Positions 30,666 through 36,384 of a stretch of DNA of 36,384 nt are shown here, piece after piece. Each line of letters opens with the position of its first letter. The first letter of the stretch is position 1. The stretch is from a virus, in the IMG/VR virus record IMGVR_UViG_3300036832_001391, positions 1 to 36,384 of that record. One strand, written 5' to 3'. The notes beneath the pieces were generated by a model that was not told the origin of the DNA, did not search any database, and saw only the letters and a program-made list of their open reading frames with translations. The position numbers and the translations under genes were made by a program.

Positions 30666-31106
30666 GTGACGTTCCCGCAACAACCGTCCCGGATGGATCG
30701 CTCGGTAGCGCGCCTCGCCCGTTTTGAGGCGCGCAATCCGAATGGCTACCGCGCCGTCCAGGCATGTCTCGCCCTCGGTTGGTCCCGCACTTGGTTTCAG
30801 GTTGTGCTCCGCGAGCACCGGCTGCGCCAGGCATACGGGACGACGAACTCGCCGGCTCTGCCCGAGAACGGCGGCAACCAGCCGTTCACGTACCGCAGCG
30901 CGCGCACCGTGGCGCAGAACGAGGTCGGCATGGCGCGCTCCGCAGTGGTCGCACTCGCCTATCTCGGGCTGGCCCGGGCGTTTTGCAGCACGGTCCAGAA
31001 CATCTACAACGCCGCCGACAACGAGCTCATGGCGCGTCGCTTCCGGCGCGCTGTTCGCCGGATCACGTTTGTGATGGAAGAGATCCGCGACCTGGGAGCC
31101 GCGTAG
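30666..31106 (+). CDS. Basic helical protein, 146 aa
   Basis: GTG 30666 follows CAGGAG with a 10-nt gap. The protein is basic, with PNGYRAVQACLALGWSRTWF at ~25-44 that could be a helix-turn-helix, and a helical C-terminal half (ARTVAQNEVGMARSAVVALA, NELMARRFRRAVRRITFVME). No enzyme motif. It stands just before the lysozyme-like gene with a 1-nt gap. No family recognised. Confidence 0.78.
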   Translation: MTFPQQPSRMDRSVARLARFEARNPNGYRAVQACLALGWSRTWFQVVLREHRLRQAYGTTNSPALPENGGNQPFTYRSARTVAQNEVGMARSAVVALAYLGLARAFCSTVQNIYNAADNELMARRFRRAVRRITFVMEEIRDLGAA

Positions 31107-31107
31107 A

Positions 31108-31449
31108 TTGGCGCCGCTGCTGACCGGCCTGCTGTTATTCGCCGCGACGCTGTTCACGTCCGACGACTCCTACCAGGCCATCGCTGACGCCGCTGCCAAT
31201 CACGGCGTCAGCGAGGCAGCGCTCATGCGCGTTGCCCGCTGCGAAACCCACGGCAGCTTCGACCCGTACAGCGTCGGCGACCACGGCACCAGCTACGGGC
31301 TGTTTCAATTGCACCGCGGTGGTCTACTGGGGCTGTTCTACGTCGACCACTCCGACGCCTTCGACCCGTACCAGGCCGCGGACTTCGCCGCGGCCGTCAT
31401 GGCCGGCGAGGTCGAAGGCGCCCACATGTCGGCGTGGAGTTGCTGGTGA
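31108..31449 (+). CDS. Secreted lysozyme-like transglycosylase, 113 aa
   Basis: Starts at TTG 31108 with GGGAG 9 nt upstream. Residues 1-18 (MAPLLTGLLLFAATLFTS) are a signal peptide or signal anchor. The rest is a compact lysozyme-like domain: ALMRVARCETHGSFDPYSVG with catalytic-type Glu46, then GDHGTSYGLFQLHRGG and a C-terminal MSAWSCW. This matches small SLT/resuscitation-factor-like transglycosylases that cut peptidoglycan. Cys45 and Cys112 could form a disulfide outside the cytoplasm. It overlaps a tiny membrane gene, so together they look like a lysis or wall-processing pair. Confidence 0.85.
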   Translation: MAPLLTGLLLFAATLFTSDDSYQAIADAAANHGVSEAALMRVARCETHGSFDPYSVGDHGTSYGLFQLHRGGLLGLFYVDHSDAFDPYQAADFAAAVMAGEVEGAHMSAWSCW

Positions 31450-31592
31450 GCCGTTGGTGGTGGAGTGCCAGCCTGCTGCCGGCGATCATCGTTGCCCTGG
31501 CGCTGGAATTCGACCGGCGCTGGGTGCAGTCATTCATCGACCGGGAGCGCATCACGATCAGACCTATCACGCGCTGGAGGCCGCGCCGATGA
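31446..31592 (+). CDS. 48-aa membrane peptide next to the lysozyme
   Basis: GTG 31446 overlaps the lysozyme stop (GTGA), and the stop overlaps the next ATG (ATGA). The product has one hydrophobic span (WWWSASLLPAIIVALALEF) followed by a strongly basic tail (RRWVQSFIDRERITIRPITR). A single-span peptide directly behind a secreted lysozyme could be a holin-like or regulatory partner. This is an inference from context; length and sequence do not match a family I can name. Confidence 0.6.
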   Translation: MSRWWWSASLLPAIIVALALEFDRRWVQSFIDRERITIRPITRWRPRR

Positions 31593-31885
31593 GCGAAGAC
31601 ACCGAGGAGTACCGCGTCATGCGCCCGATCGCCCTCGATCCCGAGGACACCGAGGTAGCCACGCAGCAACTGACCAACCAGTTGACCGCCATCCTGACCG
31701 AGATGGTCGATGCCGAGATGGAGGACCGCGCCCGGCACAGGGAGAGCACCGGCACACCGGCCTTCACCCAGGTACTCGCCGGCCACATGCGCTTCGCGAT
31801 CGGCGTCGCGTTCCAGATCGGCATCGAGTGGCAGCGCCACCGCAACGAAGACCACCCCGAGCATCGTGCAGATGCCCAAAACTGA
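31589..31885 (+). CDS. Small helical acidic protein, 98 aa
   Basis: ATG 31589 in an ATGA overlap. The chain is acidic in its first half (MSEDTEEYRVMRPIALDPED) and helical afterwards (TQQLTNQLTAILTEMVDAEM, FAIGVAFQIGIEWQRHRNED). The hydrophobic FAIGVAFQIGIEW stretch is short for a membrane helix. Its end overlaps the SWIM-type gene. No known family. Confidence 0.75.
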   Translation: MSEDTEEYRVMRPIALDPEDTEVATQQLTNQLTAILTEMVDAEMEDRARHRESTGTPAFTQVLAGHMRFAIGVAFQIGIEWQRHRNEDHPEHRADAQN

Positions 31886-32189
31886 CCCCTCATATTCCCA
31901 GCTAGTTGTCCACGCCCGCGAGCTCTACCTGGCCCGCGGGCAGTGGATCCGGCTCACCCGCCGCAAGGACGGTCGCCTGGGGTACGCCGTCCCGTCCCGC
32001 AGCCGGCCCGGCGCCTGGCATCTGGTCGATGACCGGCACTGCGACTGTGAGTACGCCCGCCGCAACGGGCTGAGCCACAGTCGCATCGGGCACTCCGGGC
32101 TGCACTCACCCTGCTCGCACATGCTGGCCGTGCGGCTCCTGCTGCACGATCAGGCGTTCGGCCCCGAGGCCAATGGAGAAAGTTCATGA
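31872..32189 (+). CDS. SWIM-type zinc-finger protein, 105 aa
   Basis: Start ATG 31872 (GTG 31866 is possible). Residues 57-83 show the SWIM pattern CxC...CxH: HCDCEYARRNG with Cys57 and Cys59, then SPCSHMLAV with Cys81 and His83. In known SWIM proteins this zinc site binds DNA or proteins. The N-terminal part (YLARGQWIRLTRRKDGRLGY) is basic. It overlaps the SSB-like gene by 4 bp, which fits a role in DNA metabolism. Confidence 0.82.
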   Translation: MPKTDPSYSQLVVHARELYLARGQWIRLTRRKDGRLGYAVPSRSRPGAWHLVDDRHCDCEYARRNGLSHSRIGHSGLHSPCSHMLAVRLLLHDQAFGPEANGESS

Positions 32190-32932
32190 GTCCATTCCGA
32201 CGTCCGTCCGAGCCCATGCGGCAGTTGCTGGATGCGGATCGCGAGTACCTCGTCCAGCTATTCGCGATCGAGGAGCGCGCCTACGACGGCCCGCCCCGCT
32301 ACAACCAGCAGGGCAAGCAGATCACCGGCAGTGACTACATCTGGAAGTTCGCCGTGTGGGACGACGAGTCGCTCGAGCCGATCGTGCAGGACAACGGGCT
32401 GACCTACGCGCTGCACTCGAAGACCAGCGATAGCACCTTCTACGACCCGCGCGACGTGATGACCGCCCGAGCTCGGTCGCACATGCACGCGCTGGCCGGC
32501 CGTGTCCTGACCGACGACGAGGTCGATGAGATGCTGGACACCGACTCGGGCATCCCCGAGGAGTGCCTGGGCCAGTACGCAATCGCGGAGATGCGGAGCT
32601 ACAAGGACAACAACGGCAACGACCGGGTCGGCCTCGGCCGGCTGCGGCCGCTCAAGCCCAAGCAGGCGCAGAAAGTGCGCGAGGCTCTCGGCGAGGGCGT
32701 CATGGAGGCGCCGCCAGTCCAGAATCGTCAGCAACGCCCCCAGCAGGCCGCTCAGACCGCTCCCGCCCCCAGGCAGCCCCGACTGCCCACCGAGCCAGCA
32801 CCAGCGTCTGTTGCCCCTCCTGTGCAGCGTAGGGGCATTCTGGCCGAGGACGATGAGCAGCCCTCGGCCAACGGCACCGACCCGGACGAGGCCGCGGTCG
32901 GCACGGTAGACGACGAGGACATCCCCTTCTGA
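32186..32932 (+). CDS. SSB-like DNA-binding protein, 248 aa
   Basis: The C terminus is DDEDIPF, nearly the same as the acidic DDDIPF tip of bacterial single-strand binding proteins, which recruits repair and replication proteins. It is reached through a P/Q/A-rich linker (~175-230), again as in SSB. The N-terminal ~165 residues (SDYIWKFAVWDDESLEPIVQ, YAIAEMRSYKDNNGNDRVGL) do not look like the standard OB fold to me, though a divergent OB fold is possible. It starts in an ATGA overlap and ends in TGATG with the nuclease gene. Functional analogue of SSB is the best call. Confidence 0.72.
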   Translation: MSPFRRPSEPMRQLLDADREYLVQLFAIEERAYDGPPRYNQQGKQITGSDYIWKFAVWDDESLEPIVQDNGLTYALHSKTSDSTFYDPRDVMTARARSHMHALAGRVLTDDEVDEMLDTDSGIPEECLGQYAIAEMRSYKDNNGNDRVGLGRLRPLKPKQAQKVREALGEGVMEAPPVQNRQQRPQQAAQTAPAPRQPRLPTEPAPASVAPPVQRRGILAEDDEQPSANGTDPDEAAVGTVDDEDIPF

Positions 32933-33306
32933 TGCCGCGTGCGCTCGGCAACTTGTGGCGGCAACGCAAGGTCGCCGAGCGCACGCTCCAGGCTAGCGTC
33001 GAGCGGCTCGCCGAGACGCTGGGCTGGATCGCCTACCACATCCCCGCCAACGTCATCGTCTGCGAGCGCTGCGGCCACAAGAACTACCGCGCCGTGCAGA
33101 AGGGGTTTCCCGATCTCTGCCTGGTGCCGGGTCCGCGCCGCCCACCGCGGCCGATCAGGTGGATCGAGCTCAAGGCCGCGGGCGGCAGCCTGACTGCCGA
33201 GCAGAGGATCCTCTTCCCGCTCATGGAGCGCGCCGGCTCGCCCGTCGCCGTGCTCACCCTGCCCCGCGACGAGGACAGGCTGATGGATCTGCTGCGCGAT
33301 GGATGA
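32932..33306 (+). CDS. VRR-NUC-type nuclease, 124 aa
   Basis: Residues 56-93 carry the PD-(D/E)XK core of VRR-NUC enzymes: QKGFPDLCLV with Asp61, then RWIELKAAGGSLTAEQ with Glu79, Lys81 and Gln91. A CERCGHKN segment (44-51) adds half a zinc site. VRR-NUC proteins of phages are small endonucleases linked to recombination or junction resolution. It is coupled to the SSB-like gene before it and overlaps the next gene by 8 bp. All catalytic residues are in place. Confidence 0.9.
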   Translation: MPRALGNLWRQRKVAERTLQASVERLAETLGWIAYHIPANVIVCERCGHKNYRAVQKGFPDLCLVPGPRRPPRPIRWIELKAAGGSLTAEQRILFPLMERAGSPVAVLTLPRDEDRLMDLLRDG

Positions 33307-33556
33307 CATCACCGAGATGCAGCGTCTGATGTTCGAGTGGCTGCGTCAGTGCGAGAAGCAGGGGCTGGAGCCGGTGCTGCTGCTGGCGATCTCGCCCTAC
33401 GAGTACCCCGGCGACGAGCAGATCCCCGCCCACATGCGCTCCACCATCTTCGCCATCCCCGAGCTCCCGGTCGACTCGCTGCCGGCCGTCCTCGAGGGCG
33501 CCGCGGCCATGATCCGCTCCGGCGCCTCCAGCGTCTACGTCCGACCCCTACCCTAG
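33299..33556 (+). CDS. Orphan protein, 85 aa
   Basis: ATG 33299 overlaps the nuclease gene end. The protein begins with a helix (MQRLMFEWLRQCEKQGLEPV) followed by LLLAISPYEYPGDEQIPAHM and a C-terminal helix-strand (AVLEGAAAMIRSGASSVYVR). It looks like a small alpha/beta fold with no metal or catalytic motif. No family recognised. Confidence 0.78.
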   Translation: MDDITEMQRLMFEWLRQCEKQGLEPVLLLAISPYEYPGDEQIPAHMRSTIFAIPELPVDSLPAVLEGAAAMIRSGASSVYVRPLP

Positions 33557-33832
33557 CGGGCGTGGCGCCTCAGGCATACCGGGTAGGAGGCGACCACTCG
33601 GATCCGGAGCCGCCCGGCTGCCTCGGCGTCTTGATGTTCCTGATCCTCTGCGTGCTGATCGGGGCGCTGGCACTGTGGCTGGTGCTGAAGGCGCAAGGAG
33701 CTCTGTAGCGGCCAGCCGCTCCTCGGGCGTCGGGTTGTGGAAGTGGCACCGCTGCCCGACCCCCATGATCTGGTCGATGCAGGCGCGGCAGTGCAGCCAC
33801 GGCGGGTCGATCTTCTTGCGCTTCGTCGGCAT
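33548..33832 (-). CDS. Small Cys/His protein, 94 aa or shorter
   Basis: ATG 33832 shares bases with the upstream stop (TGATG), which supports its start. The N-terminal half is convincing: MPTKRKKIDPPWLHCRACID, then QRCHFHNPTPEERLAATELL, a small zinc-binding pattern with CxxC and CHFH. The C-terminal half is low-complexity, R/S/P-rich and runs antisense to a plus-strand gene. It ends the late operon on this side. Possibly an HNH-like or zinc-finger fragment; not enough for a name. Confidence 0.6.
   Translation of the reverse strand: MPTKRKKIDPPWLHCRACIDQIMGVGQRCHFHNPTPEERLAATELLAPSAPATVPAPRSARRGSGTSRRRGSRAAPDPSGRLLPGMPEAPRPLG
33562..33708 (+). CDS. 48-aa single-span membrane peptide
   Basis: GTG 33562, 5 bp after the previous stop, with no clear ribosome-binding site. 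The product has a short polar start and one membrane helix (GVLMFLILCVLIGALALWLV). It overlaps the minus-strand zinc protein gene (33548-33832) in antisense. At least one of the two may be shorter or untranslated, so this is a tentative call. Confidence 0.5.
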   Translation: MAPQAYRVGGDHSDPEPPGCLGVLMFLILCVLIGALALWLVLKAQGAL

Positions 33833-33933
33833 CAGAAGTGCCTACCGATCGAGTCGCCGATGCCCTTCAGCCAGTATGCCGTGGCGCCGATCGCGCCGAT
33901 CGCTATACCGATGACGAGTACAACCAGCGGCAT
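33832..33933 (-). CDS. 33-aa membrane peptide
   Basis: ATG 33933 has AGGAG 7 nt upstream and its stop overlaps the next start. The product, MPLVVLVIGIAIGAIGATAY followed by WLKGIGDSIGRHF, has one clear hydrophobic span and a small amphipathic end. It belongs to a run of tiny membrane genes after the C39-like peptidase. Holin-type or lysis-accessory function is possible but unproven. Confidence 0.65.
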   Translation of the reverse strand: MPLVVLVIGIAIGAIGATAYWLKGIGDSIGRHF

Positions 33934-33986
33934 CAGCAGGCTCCTGGCGCGATCGGTGGCGGCGGACGCATGGGCAGCGTCGGCAT
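33933..33986 (-). CDS. Possible 17-codon minicistron
   Basis: ATG 33986 opens a short frame (MPTLPMRPPPPIAPGAC) whose stop overlaps the start of the 33-aa peptide (TGATG) and whose start overlaps the stop of the previous gene (TGATG). Such a bridge would keep ribosomes moving along the operon. The peptide itself is proline-rich and may have no function. Confidence 0.35.
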   Translation of the reverse strand: MPTLPMRPPPPIAPGAC

Positions 33987-34189
33987 CAGAAGGGCAACAG
34001 CCTGAGCGCGTGCAACAGCGCGTAGGCCACCAGCGCCACGAAGATGATGCCGCCAACGAGCAGCCCCAGCGTCACCAGATGGCCCTCGAAAGCACCCCCA
34101 ATAGTAGCCCGCCGCCGGTTGTACCCGACCGTGAGGCTGATCGTGAGCTCGAAGCTCGAGCCCCGGTCGGGAGTTTCGTCAGCGCCCAC
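33986..34189 (-). CDS. Single-span membrane protein, about 67 aa
   Basis: I choose GTG 34189, which overlaps the previous stop by 11 bp; a TTG at 34225 would overlap far more, and a GTG at 34075 would leave only 29 residues. The N-terminal half is polar (MGADETPDRGSSFELTISLT), followed by a strong membrane helix (LVTLGLLVGGIIFVALVAYA) and a short basic end. Topology could be outside-in or the reverse. Part of the membrane-peptide cluster. Confidence 0.6.
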   Translation of the reverse strand: MGADETPDRGSSFELTISLTVGYNRRRATIGGAFEGHLVTLGLLVGGIIFVALVAYALLHALRLLPF

Positions 34190-34277
34190 GCCCGTCCCGA
34201 AACTTGACGTAGGCCAGGAATGCAAACAGGGCGACCAGCACGATCACGCTCGCCGCCCATGCCTGCCACTCATTCAC
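34179..34277 (-). CDS. 32-aa membrane peptide
   Basis: GTG 34277 lies 1 nt after the stop of the two-span peptide gene. The product, MNEWQAWAASVIVLVALFAF then LAYVKFRDGRGR, is a single hydrophobic helix with a basic, positive-inside end. Its size and layout resemble small spanin-less lysis or holin-regulator peptides, but this is only a shape argument. Confidence 0.6.
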   Translation of the reverse strand: MNEWQAWAASVIVLVALFAFLAYVKFRDGRGR

Positions 34278-34278
34278 C

Positions 34279-34437
34279 TCAGACCAGGCGTGCTACCGCG
34301 AGGCCACCGATCAAGAGCGCCAGCTTGGTGTCGATGGCGCTGGTCACCACCAGCACCACCACCACGATCAAGATGATCAGTGCGATCAGCCAGCCGATGC
34401 TGATCGGCTGAATACCCCAGTTGGTTGTCACCTGCAT
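34279..34437 (-). CDS. Holin-like two-span membrane protein, 52 aa
   Basis: ATG 34437 overlaps the stop of the C39-like peptidase gene (TGATG). Two hydrophobic segments, ISIGWLIALIILIVVVVLVV and LALLIGGLAVARLV, are joined by a short polar turn (TSAIDTK). Two spans in ~50 residues, directly behind a predicted wall peptidase, fit a class II-type holin. Holins are too diverse to confirm by eye. Confidence 0.62.
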   Translation of the reverse strand: MQVTTNWGIQPISIGWLIALIILIVVVVLVVTSAIDTKLALLIGGLAVARLV

Positions 34438-34967
34438 CAGTCCACCACCCACAGATTGCTGAAGCCGCCCAGGCGGTTGTAGTCGTAGCCCGAAAGCTGG
34501 TCCCAAATTCCCTTGTAGCCCGGTGCGGAATTCGCGATCCAGAGGTTGGAGCCCTGCACGCCCCTGACCGCCACCCAGTGATACCAGCCGGCACCGCTCA
34601 TGAGGCCGGGCGTGGTGGAGTAAATCGCGTAGGCGTCGTCAAAGCTGAGCCAGCCGTGGTCGGTGCCGATGGCGTCGGTGTCTTCGAGCACGCGCTGAAG
34701 CTGGGCACCGGAGCCGTCCATGAGCCCGTAAGCGGGATTGATGTTGCCCGTATATCCGATGTCATAGACAACGTTCTGACGGTTGGTGTAAACATCGCCG
34801 CCGCGGTCGTAGCCCATGGCGCGCTCAAGCCACTCAAGCGAACAGGCGCTGCAAGTCCAGTCGTATAGCTGGGGGATCTGCTCGGTCCAGGGGTTCCACT
34901 GGAGCGGGATCGGCGGCTCGGCTTCATCACCGAAAGGGACACCGCCTGGTGGCGTTGTCCTCCTCAT
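34437..34967 (-). CDS. C39/papain-like cysteine peptidase, 176 aa
   Basis: ATG 34967 is the only start in frame; it overlaps the 60-aa gene by 41 bp. The likely nucleophile is Cys39 in LYDWTCSACSLEWLERAMG, with His130 in GAGWYHWVAVRGV and Asn146 in LWIANSAPGYKGIWD, the order expected for C39-like or papain-like peptidases. It has no signal peptide. Followed at once by a holin-like gene, it is the best candidate for the endolysin, cutting peptide bonds in the cell wall. Other options are a tail-associated protease or a deubiquitinase-like fold with a different role. Confidence 0.75.
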   Translation of the reverse strand: MRRTTPPGGVPFGDEAEPPIPLQWNPWTEQIPQLYDWTCSACSLEWLERAMGYDRGGDVYTNRQNVVYDIGYTGNINPAYGLMDGSGAQLQRVLEDTDAIGTDHGWLSFDDAYAIYSTTPGLMSGAGWYHWVAVRGVQGSNLWIANSAPGYKGIWDQLSGYDYNRLGGFSNLWVVD

Positions 34968-35109
34968 ACCAGTAGTAGATGGCGTCCCGCCCGTAGGTGC
35001 GGCTCACTTTGTGGCCCTCGGCCAGGATCTCGAACATCTCGTCCGAGCGCGGCTCGTCGCTATTGTCGGCCATCGCCTGCCGCACGCCCGGCCCGATGTT
35101 GTAGTCCAT
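34927..35109 (-). CDS. Small acidic protein, 60 aa
   Basis: ATG 35109 overlaps the stop of the gene before (TGATG). The sequence (MDYNIGPGVRQAMADNSDEP, SDEMFEILAEGHKVSRTYGR, DAIYYWYEEDNATRRCPFR) has an alpha/beta outline, with no metal site or membrane helix. It lies between the coiled-coil protein and the peptidase. No family recognised. Confidence 0.72.
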   Translation of the reverse strand: MDYNIGPGVRQAMADNSDEPRSDEMFEILAEGHKVSRTYGRDAIYYWYEEDNATRRCPFR

Positions 35110-35387
35110 CAACCCACCCCGTCTACCGACATGGGCAGCCCGTCCGGCCGGGCGATCTCCCACGTCACTTCGCCGCTGTTCCAATCGATGTTCACGCGCA
35201 CTGGCGTGCCCTCGGCCGGGAGCTCGACATCATGATCCTCACATGCCGAGCGGAGGGCCGTCTCGTACTGCTCGGCATAGGCCCGGCCGAGCGTCTGGAG
35301 GTTCTGGAGCGCCGCCTCGATCGCCTCGAGACGGCCGCGGTAGCGCTGGAGACGGCGGAGTGCGTTCGGGGGCAATGCATTTGTCAC
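35109..35387 (-). CDS. Coiled-coil protein after the tail fibre, 92 aa
   Basis: GTG 35387 follows the fibre stop by 2 nt. The first ~55 residues are a long helix (LRRLQRYRGRLEAIEAALQN LQTLGRAYAEQYETALRSAC), the rest a small strand region (VRVNIDWNSGEVTWEIARPD). A helical protein behind a fibre gene can be a fibre chaperone or a structural part; neither is shown. A longer frame from 35501 would cover the fibre end and is unlikely. Confidence 0.72.
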   Translation of the reverse strand: MTNALPPNALRRLQRYRGRLEAIEAALQNLQTLGRAYAEQYETALRSACEDHDVELPAEGTPVRVNIDWNSGEVTWEIARPDGLPMSVDGVG

Positions 35388-35389
35388 GA

Positions 35390-36384
35390 TCAGTTTCCAA
35401 TCGCCAACCAATGTACGGTGCAGTTCCCACCGCTGCCAGTGGTGTTGAAGATGCGGACGTTGAAGCCGGTGGTGGAGACGTTCTGCGCCGCGACGTGCCA
35501 ATCCTTGATGTCGCCCGAGGTCGGCGTGTCGACGGTGACGAGGACGATCGGGTTGGTGGTGAATGCCCGCGCGAACGTCTGCCCGTAGCTACCCGGGCTG
35601 TTGGCGCCGACACCATTGAGGGACGGGTGGCCGTACTCGACGTGCGCCATGCTGCCGCTGCCGGTGGTGACCACGCCCAGGCCATTGATGGTGAGCGTGC
35701 CCGCGAACGACCCGTTGCCGTTGACGCTCAGGTTGTTGTTGGCGACCACCGTGGTGCCACTGCCGGTGATATTGGCGGTGCCGGCGAAGGTGATCTGCCC
35801 GCAGTTATTGAGCCGGTGCGTATTGACGTTGACGTCGTTGTTCAGCCCCACCGGACCATTGAAGGTGGTATTCCCGCTGACGCTCAGTCCGACCACGCTG
35901 AGCGTGCCCGGGATGATCACATTGCCACTGTCACTGACGCTGAACGTGACCGCGGTGTAGGCGCTGTTGACGAGCTCGAAGCCGATCGCGTTGTTGGTGG
36001 TCGGCCGCATCGCCCAGGCGCGCGTCGTCCCATCGGGCAGGTAGCAGGTGAAGTTGCGGCTTGAGTCGAAGATGAACCCGTTGCTGGCGCCGATCTGCAT
36101 CACCAGCGGGGTGCCGATCAGGTTTAGCTGGCGGTACGCGCTCCCACCACGGTCATAGCTCTGGAGCACGCCGGCCGTACCCGACCAGAACATCTCCAGG
36201 CCGGCCCCCTGGCTGGCGAACGCCGACCGCTGGCCGGTGCTACGGAACCAGTCCGGAATGTCCAGCGAGCCGCTGAAGGCATTGCCGTTGATTGGCCCGC
36301 CCTGGTGCGCGCCACTGTGCGTATGCCCGGTCACCTGATTGAACAGGCCGTCGACCGTGGTCAGTGAGTCAGACAGGTAGACCG
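35390..36384 (-). CDS. Tail fibre / receptor-binding protein (5' end outside window)
   Basis: The frame stays open to the window edge (331 codons seen), so the start lies beyond. Near the visible N terminus is TGHTHSGAHQGGPINGN, a histidine-rich motif common in phage fibres. The middle has repeats of about 15-20 residues of the type GNVIIPGTLSVVGLSVSGNT and GTLTINGLGVVTTGSG, typical of a trimeric beta-helix. The C-terminal ~90 residues (from HVEYGHPSLNG) resemble an H-type lectin-like fold: FTTNPIVLVTVDTP, ... VSTTGFNVRIFNTTGSGG and CTVHWLAIGN, often the receptor-binding tip. No chaperone domain is seen at the end. Confidence 0.88.
   Translation of the reverse strand, partial: VYLSDSLTTVDGLFNQVTGHTHSGAHQGGPINGNAFSGSLDIPDWFRSTGQRSAFASQGAGLEMFWSGTAGVLQSYDRGGSAYRQLNLIGTPLVMQIGASNGFIFDSSRNFTCYLPDGTTRAWAMRPTTNNAIGFELVNSAYTAVTFSVSDSGNVIIPGTLSVVGLSVSGNTTFNGPVGLNNDVNVNTHRLNNCGQITFAGTANITGSGTTVVANNNLSVNGNGSFAGTLTINGLGVVTTGSGSMAHVEYGHPSLNGVGANSPGSYGQTFARAFTTNPIVLVTVDTPTSGDIKDWHVAAQNVSTTGFNVRIFNTTGSGGNCTVHWLAIGN

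Noticed and set aside
34140-34190. CGCTGACGAAAC on the minus strand
   Set aside because: No proper core partner; the sequence belongs to a membrane-peptide gene.
1-36384. tRNA genes, integrase or attachment sites
   Set aside because: No tRNA arm pattern and no tyrosine or serine recombinase motif was seen, so no lysogeny module can be claimed for this window.

Overview
The window is a high-GC segment of a tailed double-stranded DNA phage (Caudoviricetes-like), either a free phage or part of a prophage. The evidence is a small and large terminase pair, a portal, several Q/A/P-rich virion proteins, a 3238-residue virion protein with two predicted wall-degrading domains, a tail fibre with a receptor-binding-like end, and two groups of lysis-like genes. 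No integrase, tRNA, CRISPR array, insertion sequence or rRNA was seen. Capsid and tail-tube genes are absent, and both window ends cut through genes, so the genome continues on both sides. The host cannot be named; codon and base use fit a GC-rich bacterium.

Layout. (1) 1-18965, minus strand: packaging and virion operon, read from right to left as TerS, TerL, a 34-residue membrane peptide, portal, four small proteins, a Q-rich protein, the giant protein, a second Q/A-rich protein and a truncated scaffold-like protein. (2) 18966-19798: non-coding control region with direct repeats, dyads and a strong promoter. (3) 19799-24355, plus strand: an operon of small, mostly orphan genes. (4) 24356-24537: repeats and a terminator between converging operons. 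(5) 24538-29455, minus strand: primase-helicase, a small protein, an SF2 helicase and two small proteins. (6) 29462-29492: a divergent promoter/operator. (7) 29501-33708, plus strand: a small regulator, DNA-binding proteins, a lysozyme, a SWIM-type zinc protein, an SSB-like protein and a VRR-NUC nuclease. (8) 33548-36384, minus strand: tail fibre, a C39-like cysteine peptidase and a run of tiny membrane proteins.

The most striking feature is in region 3. Five of the gaps between its small genes each hold a complete type II hammerhead ribozyme. Each has the CUGANGA and GAAA core, a GUC cleavage triplet, a closed stem III and a closed stem I, and a stem II that varies in sequence while staying paired. 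The ribozymes start at the upstream stop codon and end just before an almost invariant ribosome-binding segment, so the gaps are all 73-77 nt. Genes of the first part of this operon that lack a ribozyme in front have their own promoter instead. The simplest reading is an operon that cuts itself into separate mRNAs, each with a stem I hairpin at the 5' end and, where another ribozyme follows, a stem III hairpin at the 3' end. This is a prediction from sequence; cleavage has not been shown.

The replication genes (primase-helicase, helicase, SSB-like protein, VRR nuclease) lie on both sides of the 29.47 kb operator. A related palindrome lies in front of the primase operon, which suggests shared control by the small helix-turn-helix protein at 29501. 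Packaging and virion genes follow on the minus strand.
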